In this document: piece by piece, positions 16,651 to 25,144 of the stretch
Layout of the letters: the number at the start of each line of letters is the position of its first letter
How positions within the stretch are numbered: position 1 is the stretch's first letter
NCBI GenBank assembly: GCA_016710275.1
Contig: JADJXS010000002.1
Location: forward strand, 1-42,318
Reading direction: 5' to 3'
From: Phycisphaerales bacterium
Lineage (GTDB): Bacteria; Planctomycetota; Phycisphaerae; UBA1845; Fen-1342
DNA length: 42,318 nt
Notes under the pieces: generated by a model
Told to the model about the DNA's origin: nothing
Database searches by the model: none
The model's input: the letters and a program-made list of their open reading frames with translations, nothing else
Made by a program: the position numbers and the translations under genes

Positions 16651-16826
16651 CGACTCCCGAAGACTGCGCGTTTCAGGTGTTCCAGGTCGGCATGCATGAC
16701 GCCGATCGTCCAAGACAACTTGAACAACGAGATCGTGATTAGGACGAATGCACCAATCAGACTAGTGCTGAACCAGGCAGGCAGCCGCAGCTCGACACGA
16801 TCGCCGTCAGGCTTGATCCCAGACAT
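16647..16826 (-). CDS. Small membrane protein
   Basis: 59 residues from ATG 16826, chosen for the AGGGAG site; an ATG at 16871 directly abuts the previous stop and would add 15 residues. One membrane segment (STSLIGAFVLITISLFKLSW) lies after a short soluble start, followed by a brief charged end (HADLEHLKRAVFGSR). It overlaps the spanin candidate by 4 bases and could be its partner, a small holin or an antiholin. Function is inferred from context only. Confidence 0.55.
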   Translation of the reverse strand: MSGIKPDGDRVELRLPAWFSTSLIGAFVLITISLFKLSWTIGVMHADLEHLKRAVFGSR

Positions 16827-16871
16827 GGCCACTCCCTGCGGCACAGTGCCCCCGCGATACATCCCGAGCAT

Positions 16872-17111
16872 TCACGGTACGGGCGGCGGTGGAACGCCAC
16901 GTGCTCCGAGCATTCGACCGAGTTCTTCGACCGTTATCGTGTCCTCTCGCTCGCGAGCACGACGATCGGCATATTCCCACGGGTCAAACATTTCCGGCCG
17001 CACATTCTTCGCGCCCGCCGCAGACGCGATCACTGCCATTGTCGCCGCCGTCCGACGCCATTCCGCACGCTCCGCACTCTCGGCCATGATGACCAGATCG
17101 CGCAGCGTCAA
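16872..17111 (-). CDS. Tail assembly chaperone, frameshift extension (T-like)
   Basis: The frame is open far upstream of any usual start (a TTG at 17111 is only nominal) and continues the preceding gene in the -1 frame. It reads CELAGIVGVDPAGLTLRDLV followed by a helical part, MAESAERAEWRRTAATMAVI, and an FDPWEYADRRAR end. This is the pattern of the second part of siphovirus G/GT tail chaperones, made as an extension of the first protein by -1 frameshifting. The fused form recruits tail tube and tape measure during assembly. The exact slip site is not certain. Confidence 0.7.
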   Translation of the reverse strand: MTLRDLVIMAESAERAEWRRTAATMAVIASAAGAKNVRPEMFDPWEYADRRAREREDTITVEELGRMLGARGVPPPPVP

Positions 17112-17128
17112 CCCGGCAGGATCGACGC

Positions 17129-17572
17129 CTACGATCCCGGCAAGTTCGCAGCAGTGCCGTTCGACGCAGAATCGCTGCTCGCCGCATGCGCCAGCAGCTC
17201 GACCTCTACCTTCGCCAGCGCGCGGCCGATCTGCTCCCGGTGCGTCGCCACGAGCTGCTTCAGGATGTCGCGCTGGCGCTGCGGGAAAAAATCAATCGCC
17301 GCGTCAAGTACCGCGTCTCGCGCCGCCGCCAGCACGTCGCCAGTAAGACAATCGATAAGTGCGTCCTTTCCGCGATTGGCAACCCGCGGCTCGGCCGACA
17401 CGATCGCCCACAGAACATCCGCGAGCAGGAGCGGATCGTCCAGCCTTCCGGCAGCGGCCTCATCCCGCCACAGGTCAAATGGATTCCATCCGGACAGATC
17501 GCGAATGCGCCTTCCAATGCGCAAGTCGATCCGCAGCACGAACTGCTCATCACCAATTGTCACAACCGCCAT
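17129..17572 (-). CDS. Tail assembly chaperone (G-like)
   Basis: 147 residues from ATG 17572 (MAVVTIGDEQFVLRIDLRIG), the typical start of this family; a GTG 57 bases upstream is less likely. Helical middle with SGWNPFDLWRDEAAAGRLDD. A perfectly phased slippery heptamer T-TTT-TTC occurs at 17291-17285, and the -1 frame is open from there through to the end of the downstream extension at 16872. The slip could also occur nearer the stop at 17129, which would keep more of this protein. The gene follows the tail tube block, as expected. Confidence 0.75.
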   Translation of the reverse strand: MAVVTIGDEQFVLRIDLRIGRRIRDLSGWNPFDLWRDEAAAGRLDDPLLLADVLWAIVSAEPRVANRGKDALIDCLTGDVLAAARDAVLDAAIDFFPQRQRDILKQLVATHREQIGRALAKVEVELLAHAASSDSASNGTAANLPGS

Positions 17573-17646
17573 GCCTGCTTGTCCTTGCCATCGGCCACTG
17601 CCCGACCAACGAAACCACCCAAACACCACCTGAATCAGTCGCGGCG

Positions 17647-18258
17647 CTACGCACTGTCGATCAGCAGCCCAAGCCCGATCGCGTCCGAGCTGCCGGGCGA
17701 CGTTGCAACACTGGTCACTTGCGCGTACGCGATCTGGTCCGACGTGCCAAGTGGGCCGTCAAACCCGCTGCTGGCATACCACAGGTGCGGCTCGCCACCC
17801 GGCAACACAATCGATGCAATGATCGCATCGTTTTCGTCGAAGAACGTGACAATCGCACGATTGGCGCAGGTCAGTGCCATCGCCTCCAGCTTCGCCGCGT
17901 CGAAGTCCACGTCCAGCGTCTTGACCACGCAGGCAAGGCAGGTGTCTTCGCCCTGCAACGGCAGAGCATCGCCGGCCCCGCTGCTGATCGGCACGTTCGT
18001 GCCCGATACGGTTCCGACCGTGACGTTGTGGCGCGATCCGCCGGCCCAATACAGATCGATCGTTGAGCCGGTCGTGATTCCGTGGCCGGACCCCACAGTC
18101 AGCGTTCCAGCGGAATCGCTGCTGCGCGTAGTCAGGGTTGCCGTCTTGGCGGCATTCGGCGCGATCACGTCGCTGCGCCGGCCGCTGGCCTCCAGAATCA
18201 GCGTAGAATCCAGCGGAAGACCCCCGACATCTCCGAAAATGCGAAGCGTGCTGTTCAT
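17647..18258 (-). CDS. Tail-region beta protein, hypothetical
   Basis: 203 residues; ATG 18258 is preferred over GTG 18264 because GAAGGA lies 8 bases before it. Starts MNSTLRIFGDVGGLPLDSTL. Beta-rich throughout. Residues ~40-105 contain a module LTTRSSDSAGTLTVGSGHG ... ISSGAGDALP that is clearly related to residues ~125-190 of the beta-helix tail protein at 4426-5856. It lies between tail tube and chaperone, so a tail-tube-associated or decorating role is probable. Confidence 0.65.
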   Translation of the reverse strand: MNSTLRIFGDVGGLPLDSTLILEASGRRSDVIAPNAAKTATLTTRSSDSAGTLTVGSGHGITTGSTIDLYWAGGSRHNVTVGTVSGTNVPISSGAGDALPLQGEDTCLACVVKTLDVDFDAAKLEAMALTCANRAIVTFFDENDAIIASIVLPGGEPHLWYASSGFDGPLGTSDQIAYAQVTSVATSPGSSDAIGLGLLIDSA

Positions 18259-18301
18259 CGTCACTATCCTTCGCCGGCGACGTCATTCGCCGCCAGCAGA
18301 T

Positions 18302-18335
18302 TGTTGCGTCGCGCTGCGTCGCGTTGCGTCATGCC
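18302..18335. repeat. Decamer repeat in the gap upstream of 18258
   Basis: Units TTGTTGCGTC, GCGCTGCGTC and GCGTTGCGTC follow one another with a 10-bp period between the end of the tail tube gene and the next start. Confidence 0.65.
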
Positions 18336-18359
18336 GCATTACACCGCAGCGCAGCCGGC

Positions 18360-18812
18360 CTACTGGCCAGTGATCCAGGTCACGTCGCCGGCACCATCCG
18401 TCAATGCCGGCCGAAGCTCGGCCTCGAACATCTGCACGTCGTCCAATTCCTCTCGCTTGGAAAAACTCGACACGACGAAATCGCCCTGAATGCCGCGGGC
18501 GCTGCCGTCCTTCAGCTTGTCGAGCACCTGGAGCGCAAGCACGCCGGCCTCACTTGTCGCGGAAAAGTACGCAGCGCGAAATGCTTCAAGCGTCGCAACG
18601 GCCGGGTCATACATAACCTCAACCCGAATCGTCATGTCGCGCATGCCGACCACGCCGCGCTTGGTGCTGTCGCCGCGCACGCTGGCATCAGCAAAAATGC
18701 GCGTCATCTCCGGCGAGACGTTGCGCACCAGCCCCGCCAACAGAAAGCTGCCGCCCGCGCTCACGCGGCCGACCTTGTAGTACAGCCTTGCCTCAGAACC
18801 CATTGAAGCCAT
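18360..18812 (-). CDS. Major tail tube protein
   Basis: 150 residues with a GGGAG site. Starts MASMGSEARLYYKVGRVSAG. The family pattern of small phage tail tube proteins is visible: an early NVS...TRIFADASVRGDSTKR part, then the central GMRDMTIRVEVMYDPAVATL strand pair, ALQVLDKLKDGSARGIQGDF, and the hallmark VVSSFSKREELDDVQMFEAE near the C-terminus. These proteins stack as hexamer rings to form the tail tube. Gene order (terminator, tube, chaperone, tape measure) supports the call. Confidence 0.8.
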   Translation of the reverse strand: MASMGSEARLYYKVGRVSAGGSFLLAGLVRNVSPEMTRIFADASVRGDSTKRGVVGMRDMTIRVEVMYDPAVATLEAFRAAYFSATSEAGVLALQVLDKLKDGSARGIQGDFVVSSFSKREELDDVQMFEAELRPALTDGAGDVTWITGQ

Positions 18813-18839
18813 GATGATTCACTCCCGGCTGCTGGCACG

Positions 18840-19298
18840 CTACGGCGTTTCGATCGCCGCATACGTCAGATCCAGCGTCGCCATGTAAACGCCCTGTTCG
18901 TGGAACACGCTCGGACGCCACGGCACGTCCATGTTCGACGCCTGCCACATCATTTGGGGAAGCGCCGCCAATCGTCGATCTGCCAAGAACACGTCCATCG
19001 AGTCTGTCAGCCCGTCCAGCTCATCGATCACATCCGCCTCGGACGCGATCTGCGCAATCGTGACCGCCACCTCAATCGTCACGCGATATGCACCGCGCGC
19101 CGCTCTGGAAATTTGGCGTCGGCCCGGAATCACGATCACCTGAAGCTGGTCCAACGGCAATTCGTCGTCGATCGGCTGCGGTCCGTCGTCGGCAATGCGA
19201 AGCACCGGGCGCAATCGCATGACCGCAGTAAGTGCCGGACTCCACGTCTCGGCATTGATCTCATCGCGAACCACCTCTGCCAGCGACGTAGAAGTCAT
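18840..19298 (-). CDS. Tail terminator-like minor tail protein
   Basis: 152 residues from ATG 19298 (MTSTSLAEVVRDEINAETWS); a longer upstream frame lies within the preceding gene. The protein has an N-terminal helix, a strand with LDQLQVIVIPGRRQISRAAR, a second strand YRVTIEVAVTIAQIASEADV, and a final strand after HEQGVYMATLDLTYAAIETP. This alternation fits gpU-type tail terminators, and the gene lies between the head-tail joining protein and the tail tube protein, as in lambda. Confidence 0.65.
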   Translation of the reverse strand: MTSTSLAEVVRDEINAETWSPALTAVMRLRPVLRIADDGPQPIDDELPLDQLQVIVIPGRRQISRAARGAYRVTIEVAVTIAQIASEADVIDELDGLTDSMDVFLADRRLAALPQMMWQASNMDVPWRPSVFHEQGVYMATLDLTYAAIETP

Positions 19299-19303
19299 CG
19301 TGA

Positions 19304-19690
19304 CTATGCTCCGGCGCCCGGCGACAGCCGAGCGTGAATGCGGATCGTGTACCGGAATCCGTCGGCCCAGCGCCAGCACGGCGTCGAGCCGGTCGGCGGA
19401 AGCACGGCATACTGCCGTGTCCGCCCGCCTTCTTCGGCCTCGATCACGTCGCCGCGCATCGGCGTGGTTACGTTGCCGTCCAGAACCAGGTCTGACGCGC
19501 TGACCAAAAAATCCTCACTGGTCACAGCGAGCACGCCGCCGGAGTCATCGATCGTGTCAAATCGACTCACGCCCCGCGCCGCCGAAACAGAGACCTCTGC
19601 CGAGCCACGGCGATATGTCACGACACCGGACATCGACTGCTTTCGCAGCCGGTCCAGCATTCTCGCGCCGCGATCAAGGAGGTTGCTCAC
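19304..19690 (-). CDS. Head-tail joining protein (FII-like)
   Basis: 128 residues from GTG 19690, favoured by a GGAG site; the frame also has a TTG at 19705. After a helix (NLLDRGARMLDRLRKQ), a beta domain begins VVTYRRGSAEVSVSAARG, with SEDFLVSASDLVLDGNVTTP and a MRGDVIEAEEGGRTRQYAVL motif. This is the pattern of lambda FII-type head-tail attachment proteins in high-GC phages. Gene order immediately after the decoration protein supports it. Confidence 0.65.
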   Translation of the reverse strand: MSNLLDRGARMLDRLRKQSMSGVVTYRRGSAEVSVSAARGVSRFDTIDDSGGVLAVTSEDFLVSASDLVLDGNVTTPMRGDVIEAEEGGRTRQYAVLPPTGSTPCWRWADGFRYTIRIHARLSPGAGA

Positions 19691-19808
19691 CGCGACTCCG
19701 GCCAACAGTTACTTGCCCCGGGTCGCCCGGCAAAGAACAGGCATGGCTCGGAACGTACCACACCTGCTTCGCCGGGCCTTCACCGGAAGGCACAGCACCG
19801 GGGGCTAA

Positions 19809-20786
19809 CTACTCCGCCTGGCAGCGCACGCGCAGCTTGGCCACCTGGACCAGGCCGACCGCCGTGCTCGCCGCCTTTTCCATCATCGCGATCGCCTTGA
19901 GCGGCTGACCGGCCGCAGCCGTCAACACCCGAGGCGAAAGCTCCGTGTCGATCAGAGCGCCGTCGAAATAGAACTGCACGTTCGCGGAGTCGCGAGCGTC
20001 AATCCACAGTTCGTGGAATGTCGCCTCGGTCGCGTTGATCGTCGAGTCCGCCGGGGCGCGATCGGTCGATCCATCGTCAGAATGCGTGAGCACGTCCAGC
20101 GCGCCGTCGAAGTGAAACGCCGCAAAATGCGACACGGCCTCGAAGTCGCTCGCGTGACCGCCAGTCGCCAGGCCGACGTCGATATCGACACCAGAATCCA
20201 TGCCGGTCGCAGTGACCGCGATCCGAGCCTCAAAAATCGCACCGGCGCCGGCCGGAATCGTCCGATCGCTGGTGACGTAAATGGCCTGCGCCTCGTTCGC
20301 GCTCGACAGATTCAGCCGGTAGCGGCCCGGAGCCGGGAGGCCGGACGCCCCCGTGTCCATGCTCCCGCCGGCCGTCTTCGCGCTGGTCCAGCCGTTCGAT
20401 CCGTTGACCGCGGAGGCTTCGAGATCGACCACATATCGCGCACGGGCATTGAGCCGGACGCGAACCGTGGTGTCCGCCGCCGCCGCATCGGCTTCAACGA
20501 CACCACACAAAAAATCCGCAGTCCCGACCCCAGGCGCGAACGTCGCCGAAGCGGCCGAGATGTCCCAAAACACGTCGCCGCCGGCAAGCAGCGCGATGCC
20601 GGCCGTCTTCGTCAGCTCGACGATGCCCTCAGTCAGCACGCCGACCAGCTCGCCGGCGTCAACGCTAGCCGACGCCTGGCCCGCCAAGCCGCACGGGAGC
20701 ATGACCATGTCACCGGACTTGACCGCAGCAATCGCGGTGTACTTCGCACTCTCGGGTCCGCGGACCAGAGCAGATTCAGTCGTCAT
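19809..20786 (-). CDS. Capsid decoration-like protein with extra C-terminal beta domain
   Basis: 325 residues with a GGAGAG site. Residues 1-~120 look like the DUF2190/capsid-cement fold: AAVKSGDMVMLPCGLAGQAS, GVLTEGIVELTKTAGIALLA, DAAAADTTVRVRLNARARYV. A second part from ~125 carries lectin-like strands (GAIFEARIAVTATG, ATFHELWIDARDSANVQFYF, DGALIDTELSP), like a concanavalin-type jelly roll. The protein probably binds the capsid surface, with the second domain displayed outward. Decoration proteins are usually only ~100-150 residues, so the long C-terminal domain stands out. It is directly downstream of the capsid gene. Confidence 0.65.
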   Translation of the reverse strand: MTTESALVRGPESAKYTAIAAVKSGDMVMLPCGLAGQASASVDAGELVGVLTEGIVELTKTAGIALLAGGDVFWDISAASATFAPGVGTADFLCGVVEADAAAADTTVRVRLNARARYVVDLEASAVNGSNGWTSAKTAGGSMDTGASGLPAPGRYRLNLSSANEAQAIYVTSDRTIPAGAGAIFEARIAVTATGMDSGVDIDVGLATGGHASDFEAVSHFAAFHFDGALDVLTHSDDGSTDRAPADSTINATEATFHELWIDARDSANVQFYFDGALIDTELSPRVLTAAAGQPLKAIAMMEKAASTAVGLVQVAKLRVRCQAE

Positions 20787-20863
20787 GACTCTCTCCTGTC
20801 ACACGCGCCGCTGAGCAGCGCGTCATTGTCTCTGTACATCATTCACGCCGCCAATGCGACGAA

Positions 20864-23161
20864 TCACGCGCCGGGCGACATTGCCCCGGCACGGTACTCT
20901 TGCAAGCGAACACCGAAGTCGAACAGACCACGCATGCTGATCCCGGCCCGGTCGTAGTCCAGGCGAGCACTCTCGACCGTCGGAACCTGCTGCCCGTTAT
21001 AGAACACGGCACTGATGAGGGGGAGCTGGGCCGGGTCCGTAAGCAGGAAGAACGCTGTCGCGTTCCCGCCGAGCGCCGCCGAGCCGAGGTACGCGCTGCT
21101 GACCACGCGATACTTGCCGTAGAAATAATTCGTCGTGCCGACGATTTTCTCGGCGCTCGTACCGGAGCTGGCTTCCGGCAAGGTGCGCGTCTCGATGCTG
21201 CCGGTGGCAACCGCAGCCTTCACCGCGAGATCGGCCGGAACAAGCAGCACGCGCGGCAAGAGGCCGAGAGGAGCGCCGTCAGGGCCGGTCTGCTTGCGAA
21301 CAAGTGCCTCCAGCGCCTCAAGCGACTTGATCGAAAACGCGGTCCCGGCGCCGGCAGCAAGGCGATTGCCGCGCGGCTCGGTGAAAAACGACGCACGAGC
21401 AGAATTGAACTCCGTCCAGAACGCCGTGTTGAATCCCTGCGCAGCGCCGTTCGCCAGCCGGCGCATCACGCCGGTGAGCGCGCCCATGCTGTCGTTGATG
21501 ATGTCGCGCCGATCAAGCACGGTAAAACGCGCGTAGGTGTCGGCCTTGTTGCCATAGCCGACTTCGCTGATCTGCGCATGCTCGATCTGTCCGCCCGGTT
21601 CCAGGCGACGAAAGGAAAAATCGCCAGTCATCGAGTAAGTCGAAGTTTCCTTGAAGTCGCTGACCGACTCAATCGCCGCCACGTCGCGCCACGCGGTTTC
21701 CAAACCGAGGAAATACTCGCGCAGCATCTTGTTCGCGACGTTGCTCAAGATGCCGGGCAGGTCGATCGTTGACGGCGCAGACGCCAGAAAATCGCCACGG
21801 GCAGGCGTGAACGCCGCTTCAAGCGTGTCGTGGTAGTTGGACCGGATGCTGCACTGGCCGCGCATGTGCGGAGCGGCCACTACCTGGATCAACTCCGTCA
21901 GCGAAATGCCGCGACGGTAGCGGCGGGCGGATGCATCCAAGACCGCGGGCGAATAGTCGCGCTCGATGCCGCGCAGACCGAGCTGACGCGCGAACGCGCA
22001 CTCCAGCACTTCGCCAGTAACTCCAACATCGGACCCGCTGGCGCGAACGGCATTGTTCACCACCCGACCGCTGGTTATGCGGAGCAGCGCCGTCTCCAGG
22101 CGGCGCGGAGACATGTTAACCTGCGTCGCCCGCCGCCCCTCTTCGGCGATCGACTCGACCATGTCGGGGTATCGATTCGAAAAGGATGCGACCAGCTCGA
22201 CGATCTCGCTCTCGCGCCGATTCCGCCGACGCACCGAATCTACGGCGGCGTCGATTGCGTCCATCCCGCCGGCATGGACATCGTCGTCGTCATCGGCATC
22301 GTCGTCATCGTCCACATCCGCCACGGCCGGAGCGGCAACGTTGCGACGCGCCCGCGGCGGCGCACCGGAATCGGGGCCGCGAGCCGCGGATGCCTCCGCG
22401 TCAAACAGGGTGCGCAGCGAAGTCCGCTGCTGATCGGAGAGCTGCGCCGGATCGGCGAACCCCCGCGCTGCCAACCACTCGTGAAAATTCATCGGAATCT
22501 CCCTCTGTGCGGCAATCGACGCCGCGATTGCATGTGCGGCTTCATCCGCCGCTTCAGAAACGAATGCAACGTGAAATAGCCGGCTGTCCCGGCCAACGTA
22601 GATCGGGCCAGCGAACTCCTGGCCGTTGACTTTGACACGGGCTCCGGCCTCGACAAACTCCATCCGCGATGAACGCGCCCCAATGCTCACAGGCCAGACG
22701 AAACCACCCACCGCGTTCGACACCACAACGTGCGCAGGACTGTTTTCTATCTGTGGATCGCCGGTAACGGCCACATCCATGTCAATGCGGGCGACGCCGA
22801 TCGACACCCTTGTAGTCTGGCCAAAAATGCCCCACGTCGATCGATTGTGGTCCACGACCGCGGAAATGCGATCGGCGGAACGCATCGTAGACAAGTCGAT
22901 CACGAGCGGAGCGTCCAGCCAATTCGGCGATCCCGGCTGAATTGCCCCGCCGGTGTAGGCAAGCACCCGGAACTTGCGCGGCCCGCCAGACTTCGCCGAT
23001 TCGCCAGCAGTCGCAGCAGCTGCCACCGCATCATCCGCCAGCTGAAATTCGGCGTTGGCCGTCCAGCAAATCGTGTGCGATTGCGACGTCGCCGGTGCGA
23101 TGCGCCGCGAATCGGCAGCAAGTGCCGCCGCCTTGCGCCGTCGATGTTTGTTACGTTTCAT
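20864..23161 (-). CDS. Prohead protease-major capsid protein fusion
   Basis: 765 residues. Residues ~60-215 resemble a phage prohead protease: SAVVDHNRSTWGIFG supplies the catalytic-type His and GGFVWPVSIGARSSRMEF the Ser. A linker includes an acidic run (DDDDDADDDDDV) at ~284-296. From ~315 on there is a Mu-type major capsid protein (TELIQVVAAPHMRGQCSIRS, LEPGGQIEHAQISEVGYGNK, FFLLTDPAQLPLISAVFYNG). An internal ATG at about residue 225 (MNFHEWLAARGFAD) could make capsid protein alone. The start overlaps the portal stop (ATGA). Fusion would couple protease, scaffold and capsid in one chain, matured by self-cleavage. Confidence 0.85.
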   Translation of the reverse strand: MKRNKHRRRKAAALAADSRRIAPATSQSHTICWTANAEFQLADDAVAAAATAGESAKSGGPRKFRVLAYTGGAIQPGSPNWLDAPLVIDLSTMRSADRISAVVDHNRSTWGIFGQTTRVSIGVARIDMDVAVTGDPQIENSPAHVVVSNAVGGFVWPVSIGARSSRMEFVEAGARVKVNGQEFAGPIYVGRDSRLFHVAFVSEAADEAAHAIAASIAAQREIPMNFHEWLAARGFADPAQLSDQQRTSLRTLFDAEASAARGPDSGAPPRARRNVAAPAVADVDDDDDADDDDDVHAGGMDAIDAAVDSVRRRNRRESEIVELVASFSNRYPDMVESIAEEGRRATQVNMSPRRLETALLRITSGRVVNNAVRASGSDVGVTGEVLECAFARQLGLRGIERDYSPAVLDASARRYRRGISLTELIQVVAAPHMRGQCSIRSNYHDTLEAAFTPARGDFLASAPSTIDLPGILSNVANKMLREYFLGLETAWRDVAAIESVSDFKETSTYSMTGDFSFRRLEPGGQIEHAQISEVGYGNKADTYARFTVLDRRDIINDSMGALTGVMRRLANGAAQGFNTAFWTEFNSARASFFTEPRGNRLAAGAGTAFSIKSLEALEALVRKQTGPDGAPLGLLPRVLLVPADLAVKAAVATGSIETRTLPEASSGTSAEKIVGTTNYFYGKYRVVSSAYLGSAALGGNATAFFLLTDPAQLPLISAVFYNGQQVPTVESARLDYDRAGISMRGLFDFGVRLQEYRAGAMSPGA

Positions 23162-25005
23162 GTCGCGCTCCCAACCGGCTCCGCGAAGGCGGCGTCGTCT
23201 GCGACTTCCAACTCGCCTCCCGATTGGTCGCCGGCGACCTCGCCGTCCGTAGCCGCCATCCCCAAATCCGCCAGCAGCTTTCGCATGTCGATCGTGCGGC
23301 GGAACTCGCTTGCCACTTCGCCGCCCCTCAGCAATTCAACGAGCACTTCGCGCTGAAATCGGAGTTCATCCGCGCTGCTCGTGCGATCGTTCGCGGAACT
23401 GTGCGTTCGTCGCGCCATGACGATTGCGTTGCTGCGCGGAACTCCCAGCGCGGCCAGCAATTCAACCGCTGCGTCCAGCACAATCGCGCCGTCGCGCAGC
23501 TTGGCCAGCACGTCCATTGCCGATTCTGCGGCTGGACCGCTCAACGCCGAGCGGACAGAAATCCCGTGCTTCGCAGCCGCCTCCATTTCGGCGCCGCGCT
23601 GCCTCAGCACGTCCTGCCAATCCTCGCCGCGACGCGCACACACTTCCGCGAGCGTCGTGACATTGTTTGCAAGATCGCGCTCGACCGCAGCCGCGTTCTT
23701 CAGCGGGTCAACGTGCTCCACCCGCTGCCAAATCCATTCAAAGTCAACTAAGCGGAGCGGGTCCAATGCCGTGGGTAGATGTCTGCGGCCTGACGCCGGA
23801 AGCACTTGCGCGGCATTGGCGAATATGCAGAATTTCACAAACAGACGATCGACAACGGTTGTCTCGATCAGATCATGGGCAATCTCGGTCGCGCGATCGT
23901 AATTCTGGCGATCAGATCGCGAGCTGGCATAGTTGTAGCTCGATGAATCGCCAGTCGAGATATTCCGTGGCAGGCCCATGCTGCGGCCGGCTTCCACGAC
24001 CCAGCCGCGGTCCACATCGACCAGATTCGCGTTTGGAGAATCGGCCTTGATCGACGACGGCTTGCACCCCGGCGGCAGAAACATCGCCGCCCGCCGCACC
24101 ATTTGCAGCTCAGAAAAATTCAGGTCGTCGTCCGGCTCGGACGGCTCCCCGCCGCTTTCCTGTTCGATGAACGCCGCCAGACGGGCCTGCATTTCGACCG
24201 CATCCAACGTCGCATTGCGCAATTGGCGACGATCCGCGTACAGGTTGATCGCAGACGCAGGCTCGGAAATTCCGCGGCGCTGACCAGGCCGATCGGCGCG
24301 GAAGTAATGCAGCATTTCAGACGCCGGGATGCGCTCGTAATCGTTGCGAGTCATGGCCGCAACAGAGCGCACGTCGCCCGGATGCGACTTCAGGACGTGG
24401 TACACCGACGGATTGCCATGCTCATCGAATTCGATTCCGTCCGTTGCGCTGGGATCGCCAGTTCCCATCCACAGCTCCGGCGTTGCAACCTGGTCTGACT
24501 CGATGAGCATGAGATCGAGCTTGACCGGCGATCGCAGTTCGGGGTTGTAGTGCAACAGCCCGAACACTTCGCCCCGCAGGATTCGCGACTTCACCATGAG
24601 CCGCAACGTTTCCGCGAGCTTTATCTCGCGCGCCCAAGCGCGCCACAATCGTTCAACCGCGAAATCCAGCACTTCGTCGCCAGACCGGAGCTGGAGTCGC
24701 GGCCCGCGGCGCCCGACCACGTCATTCGCGATGATGAGCACCTGGCCGTACAGGTGCGGGTTGTTCATCCACTCGTAGTTGACGCGCTCCCGCAGAATGC
24801 GCCGCACTTCGGGGCTTGCGGCCGCGTCGCCCGACAGGCCGTCCGTATGCTCCCATCGCCTCCAGTTGTCATTCGTCGTGCGCGCGGCATCAAATCCGGC
24901 CATGATTGCGCCGGATGCGCCGCGCAGACCGCGAGAAGTCCGCGATCCGCGGGCAGCAATGCGCCGCTGCGAAAGCTGGCCAGTGAACCATGACCACAGC
25001 GACAT
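23158..25005 (-). CDS. Portal protein (lambda family)
   Basis: 615 residues from ATG 25005; a TTG at 25029 is possible. Portal-family features in order: VNYEWMNNPHLYGQVLIIAN, VVGRRGPRLQLRSGDEVLDF, GEVFGLLHYNPELRSPVKLD, LIESDQVATPELW, ASEMLHYFRADRPGQRRGIS and YASSRSDRQNYDRATEIAHD. The C-terminal ~150 residues are helical and acidic. It forms the dodecameric DNA channel at the capsid vertex and is followed directly by the protease-capsid gene. Confidence 0.92.
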   Translation of the reverse strand: MSLWSWFTGQLSQRRIAARGSRTSRGLRGASGAIMAGFDAARTTNDNWRRWEHTDGLSGDAAASPEVRRILRERVNYEWMNNPHLYGQVLIIANDVVGRRGPRLQLRSGDEVLDFAVERLWRAWAREIKLAETLRLMVKSRILRGEVFGLLHYNPELRSPVKLDLMLIESDQVATPELWMGTGDPSATDGIEFDEHGNPSVYHVLKSHPGDVRSVAAMTRNDYERIPASEMLHYFRADRPGQRRGISEPASAINLYADRRQLRNATLDAVEMQARLAAFIEQESGGEPSEPDDDLNFSELQMVRRAAMFLPPGCKPSSIKADSPNANLVDVDRGWVVEAGRSMGLPRNISTGDSSSYNYASSRSDRQNYDRATEIAHDLIETTVVDRLFVKFCIFANAAQVLPASGRRHLPTALDPLRLVDFEWIWQRVEHVDPLKNAAAVERDLANNVTTLAEVCARRGEDWQDVLRQRGAEMEAAAKHGISVRSALSGPAAESAMDVLAKLRDGAIVLDAAVELLAALGVPRSNAIVMARRTHSSANDRTSSADELRFQREVLVELLRGGEVASEFRRTIDMRKLLADLGMAATDGEVAGDQSGGELEVADDAAFAEPVGSAT

Positions 25006-25144
25006 ATCAGGCGTTTTCCGGCGGGACAAACCGCATCAAACGAATCCCGCGACATTTGCGACGCGCCGCAGCGCGCTGGTCCAGAAATTTCGCAGCCGCG
25101 ACCAAATCGGCCAGAGGATGGTTCGTGACCTTGACGCCGTCCGA

